A stretch of DNA of 64,000 nt from Alcaligenes faecalis (GTDB taxonomy: Bacteria > Pseudomonadota > Gammaproteobacteria > Burkholderiales > Burkholderiaceae_B): contig NZ_CP168006.1 of assembly GCF_041521385.1 (NCBI RefSeq), positions 1,800,979-1,864,978 of the forward strand. The letters run 5' to 3'. This document shows positions 58,743-64,000 of this stretch, piece after piece (within the stretch, counting starts at the first letter, position 1; each line of letters opens with the position of its first letter). The position numbers and the translations under genes were made by a program. The notes under the pieces are model-generated. The model worked only from the letters and a program-made list of their open reading frames with translations. It did no database searches and had not been told where the DNA came from.

Positions 58743-58857
58743 AATAGGAAACTGTCAGATAACGTTGTGTGGGTGGATGTACTGCAAAGGCCTTGGCCAA
58801 TCCATCCGCGCAATATTATCGGCCCCTTTTAAAAAGCCGGTGTCGTCAAACCCATAA

Positions 58858-58887
58858 AGTATAGCGTCTTTTTTTTGTTGTAAGCAA
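58858..58887 (-). promoter_or_regulatory. Promoter of the atp operon
   Basis: On the minus strand: TTGCTT (58887-58882), an 18-base spacer and TATACT (58863-58858), 116 bases upstream of the atpI-like ATG. The A-rich spacer is consistent with a strong housekeeping promoter. The remainder of the 283-base gap between the atp operon and the hydratase gene shows nothing else distinctive. Confidence 0.6.
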
Positions 58888-59025
58888 ATTCAGCCTTGCT
58901 TGTTTGATACTTAATACAAGGCCGATATACACAATCCCAATGGCATCAAGGGGTCCGCTTATTTTGTAACATTGCAGCGCAGCAATTTTACAACACACCC
59001 CCTGATTTATCAGCGATTGGGAAAC

Positions 59026-59802
59026 TTAGCGATGCTTGAATTCGGGCTGACGTTTCTCGACGAAAGCACGCATGCCTTCTTTTTGATCGTCAGTGGCAAA
59101 CAAGCCATGAAAGTTGCGACGTTCAAACAGCAACCCCTCTTCCAGAGACGACTCAAACGCGCGGTTCACGCATTCTTTGGCCATCAAAACTGACGGCAGT
59201 GACATGCTTGAAATAACCGTTGCGGCTTCAAGTGCTTCTTCCAACAGTTTGTCGGCAGGCACCACGCGGGCGACCAGACCGGAACGCTCAGCCTCTTCGG
59301 CGTTCATCATGCGCGCGGTCAAAATCAAATCCATCGCTTTGGCCTTGCCCACGGCACGAGGCAGACGCTGCGTGCCACCGAAACCGGGAATCACGCCCAG
59401 CTTGATTTCCGGTTGACCAAAACGGGCGGAGTCAGCCGCAATGATGAAGTCGCACAGCATGGCCAACTCGCAGCCACCACCCAAGGCGTAGCCCGCAACA
59501 GCGGCGATGATGGGTTTGCGGAAACGGCGCAGCTCTTCCCACTGACCACCCAAATAATCCTGGGAGCTGACATCGTGGTAAGTCCAGTCTTTCATGGCGC
59601 CAATGTCAGCACCGGCCGCAAAGGCTTTTTCATTACCGGTCAGCACAATACAACCGATTTCGTTGTCGGCATCGTATTTCTTTAACAGGGCATACAACTC
59701 GGCGATCAGCTCGTTATTGAGCGCATTCAAAGCCTTGGGTCGATTTAATGTCAATAAAGCAACACGACCATGCACCTCTGCTTTGACTAAGGGTTCGTTC
59801 AT
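59026..59802 (-). CDS. Enoyl-CoA hydratase (crotonase family)
   Basis: 258 aa. Crotonase fingerprint: [17 protein letters not shown], oxyanion-hole AAGADIGAM and [14 protein letters not shown], and the two catalytic Glu of the hydratase in GGCELAM (about 111) and [17 protein letters not shown] (about 131). Resembles FadB1x/PaaF-type short-chain hydratases; a specific pathway is not indicated by neighbours. Divergent from the M61 gene with only 34 bases between start codons. Confidence 0.94.
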   Translation of the reverse strand: MNEPLVKAEVHGRVALLTLNRPKALNALNNELIAELYALLKKYDADNEIGCIVLTGNEKAFAAGADIGAMKDWTYHDVSSQDYLGGQWEELRRFRKPIIAAVAGYALGGGCELAMLCDFIIAADSARFGQPEIKLGVIPGFGGTQRLPRAVGKAKAMDLILTARMMNAEEAERSGLVARVVPADKLLEEALEAATVISSMSLPSVLMAKECVNRAFESSLEEGLLFERRNFHGLFATDDQKEGMRAFVEKRQPEFKHR

Positions 59803-59836
59803 GCTGACTCCCAGAAAAATTAAATAGAATAGGGGA

Positions 59837-61612
59837 ATGGAACCTACACCCGTACTTTACCGTGCCGAACCGACAGATCTCGCCGGCCACCGCCTGACTG
59901 TCCAGATACAGATCACTTCCCCCCAAACAGATGGCCAGATCTTGAGCCTTCCGGCCTGGATTCCTGGCAGCTACCTGATCCGCGACTTCTCGCGTCAGAT
60001 CGAAAGCATAACTGCCTTCTCTGGCGAAAAGCCGGTTGCCATCCACAAGCTGGACAATCACCGCTGGCAGTGCGAGTCCTGTGAAGGCCCCTTGAACGTG
60101 CAGTACCAGGTCTATGCCTGGGACCTGTCCGTACGAGGCGCACATATTGATCAGACCCATGCTTTCTTTAATGGCACCAGTGCCCTGCTGGCCGTTGAGG
60201 GCCAGACCGAACAGCCTTGCCTGCTGGAACTGGTATCCAACAAGGACATGGAGGATTGGCAGGTCTACACCAGCCTGCCCGAAGCAACCGGCATACCGGG
60301 CGCGGCCGAACGTTATGGTTTTGGCCTGTATCGCGCCAGCAATTATGACGAACTGATCGACCACCCGATTGAAATGGGCACTCCCCAGGTCATCAGCTTC
60401 TTTGTCCACGGCGCCGAACACGAACTGGTCTTTACTGGCGTCATCCCCAATCTGGATTTGCCTCGCATCGCCCGTGATGTAGAGAAAATCTGCGCCGCAC
60501 AAATCGCTTTTTTTGAACCCGAAACCCGCCGCGCCCCCTTTCTGGACAGCAGCTCGCGCTACGTGTTCATGACCATGGTGACCGACGACGGTTACGGCGG
60601 CCTGGAGCATCGTGCCTCGACCGCCCTGATGGCTTCGCGCCGCGACCTGCCCACCCAGGGCCAGGACAAATCGGTGAAAAGCGCAGGCTACCAAACCTTT
60701 TTGGGTCTGGTCAGCCATGAATACTTCCACACCTGGAACGTCAAGCGCATCAAGCCTGCTGCATTTGCGCCCTATGACTTGAGCCGCGAAAACCACACCC
60801 GATTGCTATGGGTGTTTGAGGGCTTCACGTCTTACTACGACGATTTGATGCTGCTGCGTTCGGGCGTGCTGAACGAAGCCGACTACCTAAAGCTGCTGGC
60901 CAAAAACATCAACGCCGTCGAGCGTGGCCCTGGCCGCTTCAAGCAGTCCGCCGCACAAAGCTCTTTTGATGCCTGGACGCGCTTTTACAAGCAGGACGAG
61001 AACTCCCCCAACGCGCTGGTCAGCTATTACAGCAAGGGTGCCCTGATTGCCCTGGGCCTGGACCTGTGCATTCGCAACCATACCCAGCAGGCCAAGGGCC
61101 TGGATGAGGTGATGCTGCTGATGTGGGAACGCTATGGCCGCGACTTCTATCAAGGCAAGCCACAAGGCATTCCTGAAGACGCCATGCCTGCCTTGATTCT
61201 GGAAGCAACCGGCTACGACGCCACGGACTTCATTGCCCGCTATGTTGAAGGTTGCGAAGACCTGCCCTTGAAAACCTGGCTGGCCGAGCAAGGCTTGAAG
61301 CTGGAATGGCAAGCCTCCTCCAAGCTACCCAGCCTGAACGCCCGCTTGCGCCAAAGCGCGGGTCAATGCCAGTTGGCCACTGTGTTTACCGATGGTGCAG
61401 CGCATCAAGCCGGCCTGTCTGCGGGTGACGCCCTGGTCGCGATTGACGGCTTGCGTGTCAGCGACACGACCAGCCTGGAGCGCCTGCTGGCTGCGTACGA
61501 GCCCGGCCAGACCGTTCAGGTCCACGCCTTCCGCCGCGATGAACTACACTGCTTCACGCTGCAACTGGCACGCCCTGCGTTGGACGAATGCGTCCTGAGC
61601 CGCCAGTCCTGA
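59837..61612 (+). CDS. M61-family metallopeptidase with PDZ domain
   Basis: 591 aa. N-terminal beta-rich domain (1-170), gluzincin zinc site [16 protein letters not shown] (HExxH at about 294-298) with the third ligand in [14 protein letters not shown], and a C-terminal PDZ domain (about 490-580; [14 protein letters not shown]). Members called glycyl aminopeptidase are known in Sphingomonas; physiological role here is undefined. No signal peptide is seen. A GGGGA sequence lies directly before the ATG, an unusually short spacing. Confidence 0.92.
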   Translation: MEPTPVLYRAEPTDLAGHRLTVQIQITSPQTDGQILSLPAWIPGSYLIRDFSRQIESITAFSGEKPVAIHKLDNHRWQCESCEGPLNVQYQVYAWDLSVRGAHIDQTHAFFNGTSALLAVEGQTEQPCLLELVSNKDMEDWQVYTSLPEATGIPGAAERYGFGLYRASNYDELIDHPIEMGTPQVISFFVHGAEHELVFTGVIPNLDLPRIARDVEKICAAQIAFFEPETRRAPFLDSSSRYVFMTMVTDDGYGGLEHRASTALMASRRDLPTQGQDKSVKSAGYQTFLGLVSHEYFHTWNVKRIKPAAFAPYDLSRENHTRLLWVFEGFTSYYDDLMLLRSGVLNEADYLKLLAKNINAVERGPGRFKQSAAQSSFDAWTRFYKQDENSPNALVSYYSKGALIALGLDLCIRNHTQQAKGLDEVMLLMWERYGRDFYQGKPQGIPEDAMPALILEATGYDATDFIARYVEGCEDLPLKTWLAEQGLKLEWQASSKLPSLNARLRQSAGQCQLATVFTDGAAHQAGLSAGDALVAIDGLRVSDTTSLERLLAAYEPGQTVQVHAFRRDELHCFTLQLARPALDECVLSRQS

Positions 61613-61664
61613 TTGACCCTCACAGGCCCGCCACACCCAGCGGGCCTGATACTTTGTTTTTGCC

Positions 61665-62024
61665 ATGACAACACGCCGTATATTTATCAACAATCTGGTG
61701 GTGCAAGCCTCTATCGGCATGCTGGATCACGAGCTGACTCAACGCCAGCCCCTGCATATTGATGCTGAATTCGACACCACCATTACGCAGGACGTTCAGG
61801 ACAATGACATCAGTACCGTACTGGACTACCGCCAGTTGCGCGAAGCGTTGATTGAAGTCAGCACGACCGAGCACACCCATCTGCTGGAAACGCTGGTGGA
61901 ACGCCTCGCTGATCGCATCCAGAATGATTTCCCGGCCGTGGAACGCGTTAAAATCCGGGCCAGCAAACCCGAGGCCTTTACCGATTGTGATGCCGTCGGC
62001 ATCGAGATCGAACGCAGCCGCTAA
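61665..62024 (+). CDS. folB: Dihydroneopterin aldolase
   Basis: 119-aa folate-pathway enzyme (T-fold). Key residues: Glu in [13 protein letters not shown] (about 22) and the catalytic Lys in IRASKPEAF (about 101). The length and motifs fit FolB, though FolX-type epimerases share the fold. It lies between the peptidase and ttcA genes with short gaps. Confidence 0.9.
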   Translation: MTTRRIFINNLVVQASIGMLDHELTQRQPLHIDAEFDTTITQDVQDNDISTVLDYRQLREALIEVSTTEHTHLLETLVERLADRIQNDFPAVERVKIRASKPEAFTDCDAVGIEIERSR

Positions 62025-62080
62025 AGCCCCGCCCCGCGTCCCTGCCGGGGCCACGACGACACTTCTTTCCGCTTTTCCTT

Positions 62081-63136
62081 ATGTCCCAAGACACCAGCAC
62101 CCTTCCTCCTTCCGAAACCGAGACCCCCGTGTTTGCCAGCAAGGCTGAACGCAAGCAACGCGTCAATGACAACAAGCTGAGCAAACGCATCATGCGTGAA
62201 GTGGGCCGCGCCATCGGCGACTTCAACATGATCGAGGAAGGCGACAAGATCATGGTCTGCCTGTCCGGCGGCAAGGACTCCTACGGCCTGCTGGACGTGC
62301 TGATGACATTGCAAAAGCGCGCGCCGATCAAGTTCGACATCGTGGCCGTGAACCTTGACCAGAAGCAGCCCGGCTTCCCTGACCACATCCTGCCCGAGTA
62401 TCTGGAAAAGCTGGGCGTGCCCTATCACATCGAAACGCAGGACACATATTCGGTAGTGACGCGCGTGATTGCCGAAGGCAAGACCATGTGCTCTCTGTGC
62501 TCGCGCCTGCGTCGCGGGATCCTGTACCGTGTCGCCAAGGAGCTGGGTGCCACCAAGATCGCCCTGGGCCACCACCGTGACGACATTCTGGCGACCTTCT
62601 TCCTGAACCTGTTTTACGGTGGCCGTATGAAGGGCATGCCACCCAAGCTGATGTCGGACAACGGCGAACATATTGTGATCCGCCCTCTGGCCTACGTGCC
62701 CGAGAAAGACCTGATCGCCTACGCCAAGCTGAAAGAATTCCCCATCATCCCCTGTAACCTGTGCGGCTCGCAGGAAAACCTGAAACGCCAGGAAATCAAC
62801 CGCATGATTGCGGACTGGGACAAAAAATTCCCGCACCGTTCCTGGAACGTGTTTGGCGCCCTGACCCGCGTCGTGCCTTCGCACCTGATGGACCCCAAGC
62901 TGCATAACTTTGCAGACCTGAAGGTGACAGGACAGGCGGACCCGGAAGGTGATAAAGGTTTTGATCAGGATTATTTTGATGATCACCTGCCCGAGAGCTT
63001 GCTGGCTGCAGGCTTTGAGGAAGACGCCGATAACTCAGTGCCTACTGCGCGTCAGGACGCCTTCACACCCGCACAGCCAGCAACATCTGGCGAACAGCAG
63101 ATTGTGTTCATGAGCAAGCGTCGTTCCGGTCAATAA
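62081..63136 (+). CDS. ttcA: tRNA 2-thiocytidine biosynthesis protein
   Basis: 351-aa ATP-dependent thiolase acting on C32 of some tRNAs. PP-loop [16 protein letters not shown] (about 63-78) and the four conserved Cys: two in [11 protein letters not shown] and two in [13 protein letters not shown], holding a 4Fe-4S cluster. Longer than the E. coli protein by about 40 residues because of acidic C-terminal extension (about 300-351). Confidence 0.95.
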   Translation: MSQDTSTLPPSETETPVFASKAERKQRVNDNKLSKRIMREVGRAIGDFNMIEEGDKIMVCLSGGKDSYGLLDVLMTLQKRAPIKFDIVAVNLDQKQPGFPDHILPEYLEKLGVPYHIETQDTYSVVTRVIAEGKTMCSLCSRLRRGILYRVAKELGATKIALGHHRDDILATFFLNLFYGGRMKGMPPKLMSDNGEHIVIRPLAYVPEKDLIAYAKLKEFPIIPCNLCGSQENLKRQEINRMIADWDKKFPHRSWNVFGALTRVVPSHLMDPKLHNFADLKVTGQADPEGDKGFDQDYFDDHLPESLLAAGFEEDADNSVPTARQDAFTPAQPATSGEQQIVFMSKRRSGQ

Positions 63137-63196
63137 ACCTGGCACACAACGTAGCGTCGTGTTTGCTGCTTGCAAACACACCTGCGTCAAACAATG

Positions 63197-63268
63197 AAAA
63201 GCCCCGATATAAACCGCCCGTCTCTAGACTGATGTCCAGGTTTTGGAGATTTATATCGGGGCTTTTTT
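63197..63268. terminator. Bidirectional hairpin between ttcA and ubiX
   Basis: A 17-bp perfect stem (AAAAGCCCCGATATAAA / TTTATATCGGGGCTTTT) flanked by A and T runs, separating two convergent genes. The loop is unusually long (36 bases, 63214-63249). Confidence 0.8.
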
Positions 63269-63293
63269 GCACCCACCGAATGGCTATCAGGCC

Positions 63294-63875
63294 TTAGCTC
63301 GGCTTTTGCGAACCATCCCAGCGTTCACCGGGCACCTGAATATCGAACAATTCAAGCACCCGCATCACTGTGTGATCGACAATATCGGCTATGCTTTTGG
63401 GACGCAGGTAAAACGCGGGCATAGGCGGGAAGATAATCCCGCCCATTTCCGTCACGGCCGTCATATTACGCAAATGCGCCAGATTGAATGGCGTTTCACG
63501 CACCATCATCACCAGACGGCGACGCTCCTTCAAGGTAACGTCGGCCGCCCGGGTAATCAGGTTATCGGACAGGCCATGCGCCACAGCGGCCAAGGTACGC
63601 ATCGAACAGGGCACAATCACCATGCCGGCGGTAGGAAAACTGCCACTGGCCAAGGTTGCGCCCACATCGCGGAAGCTGTGCACCTGATCGGCCAAAGCCT
63701 GGATCTCGTGCCTGCCGATATCCAGCTCATATTTGATGTTCAGCACCCCGGAAGGCGAGATCACCAAATGGGTTTCCACATCCGGACAGGACTGCAGCAC
63801 TTGCAGCAGACGCACGGTGTAGACCGCACCTGTGGCCCCGGTCATACCTATGACCAGGCGTCGCTTGGTGCTCAC
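63294..63875 (-). CDS. ubiX: Flavin prenyltransferase UbiX
   Basis: 193-aa flavoprotein transferring a dimethylallyl group to FMN to make the prenylated-FMN cofactor of UbiD decarboxylases (ubiquinone synthesis, aromatic acid breakdown). Visible: [28 protein letters not shown], the [13 protein letters not shown] loop and a terminal [13 protein letters not shown] start overlapping the grxD stop (GTGA at 63872-63875). Confidence 0.94.
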   Translation of the reverse strand: MSTKRRLVIGMTGATGAVYTVRLLQVLQSCPDVETHLVISPSGVLNIKYELDIGRHEIQALADQVHSFRDVGATLASGSFPTAGMVIVPCSMRTLAAVAHGLSDNLITRAADVTLKERRRLVMMVRETPFNLAHLRNMTAVTEMGGIIFPPMPAFYLRPKSIADIVDHTVMRVLELFDIQVPGERWDGSQKPS

Positions 63876-64000
63876 TCCAGAGCCCCAGCCTCGCGCAGCA
63901 TGGTTTCCAGTTCGCCGTTTTCGTACATTTCAGACACGATGTCCGAACCGCCGACGAATTCGCCCTTGATGTACAACTGGGGAATAGTGGGCCAGCTGGA
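63872..64000 (-). CDS. grxD: Monothiol glutaredoxin GrxD, C-terminal part cut by window edge
   Basis: The last 42 codons are visible: [20 protein letters not shown] and then [16 protein letters not shown], diagnostic for Grx4-type monothiol glutaredoxins used in Fe-S cluster trafficking. The CGFS active site would be outside the window. Translationally coupled to ubiX. Confidence 0.92.
   Translation of the reverse strand, partial: SSWPTIPQLYIKGEFVGGSDIVSEMYENGELETMLREAGALE

Overview
The window is a chromosomal segment of a betaproteobacterium of the family Alcaligenaceae, most likely Alcaligenes (A. faecalis-like). Reasons: the housekeeping blocks moeB-ctpA-envC-gpmA / rhodanese-grxC-secB-gpsA, rsmB-DUF4390-ntrY-ntrX and the atpIBEFHAGDC operon have the arrangement I associate with Bordetella/Alcaligenes relatives. 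A Bug-type (tripartite tricarboxylate transporter) binding protein is present, and a maleate isomerase at 32874-33635 agrees, as far as I recall it, with the enzyme known from A. faecalis, including Cys80 and Cys198. No database search was possible, so the genus is an inference.

Layout. 1-186: 3' end of an AraC-family regulator. 206-4965 (minus): moeB-like, ctpA, envC, gpmA. 5064-8419 (plus): rhodanese, grxC, secB, gpsA, Bug binding protein, closed by a strong terminator. 8604-16522: a siderophore-uptake locus that closely resembles the transport half of the yersiniabactin system (FyuA-like receptor, YbtX-like MFS protein, YbtP/YbtQ-like ABC pair, divergent YbtA-like AraC regulator), with a Fur-box-like site in the divergent promoter and no biosynthesis gene in the window. 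16556-18826: trmL, comF-family, BioC-like methyltransferase. 18839-22962: a second TonB-dependent receptor divergent from a response regulator/sensor kinase pair (PfeA-PfeR-PfeS-like layout). 22990-23756: FMN riboswitch controlling a type II lumazine synthase. 23841-28877 (minus): rsmB, DUF4390, ntrY-like kinase, short NtrX-like regulator.

29037-32635 (plus): rimO, a membrane LtaS/MdoB-like sulfatase-fold protein, gamma carbonic anhydrase. 32874-34821: maiA and a LysR regulator. 34942-38367 (minus): a SsuABC/TauABC/NrtABC-type ABC importer followed by an HpcH/HpaI aldolase, probably one operon. 38598-51046: an O-antigen/surface polysaccharide locus of the Wzx/Wzy type (Wzz-like, EpsG-like polymerase, three family 2 glycosyltransferases, initiating sugar transferase, O-antigen ligase-like protein, flippase, rfbBACD for dTDP-L-rhamnose). 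It contains an AT-rich inserted glycosyltransferase. 51253-51300 is a perfect bidirectional terminator shared with the atp operon (51313-58742, minus). 59026-64000: enoyl-CoA hydratase, M61 peptidase, folB, ttcA, then ubiX and the 3' end of grxD on the minus strand.

How it works together: most of the window is core metabolism and envelope maintenance. The accessory interest lies in two separately regulated iron/metallophore receptors, in the polysaccharide locus with signs of transfer, and in small catabolic islands (maiA; ABC importer plus aldolase). I found no tRNA, rRNA, CRISPR array, insertion sequence or prophage gene.
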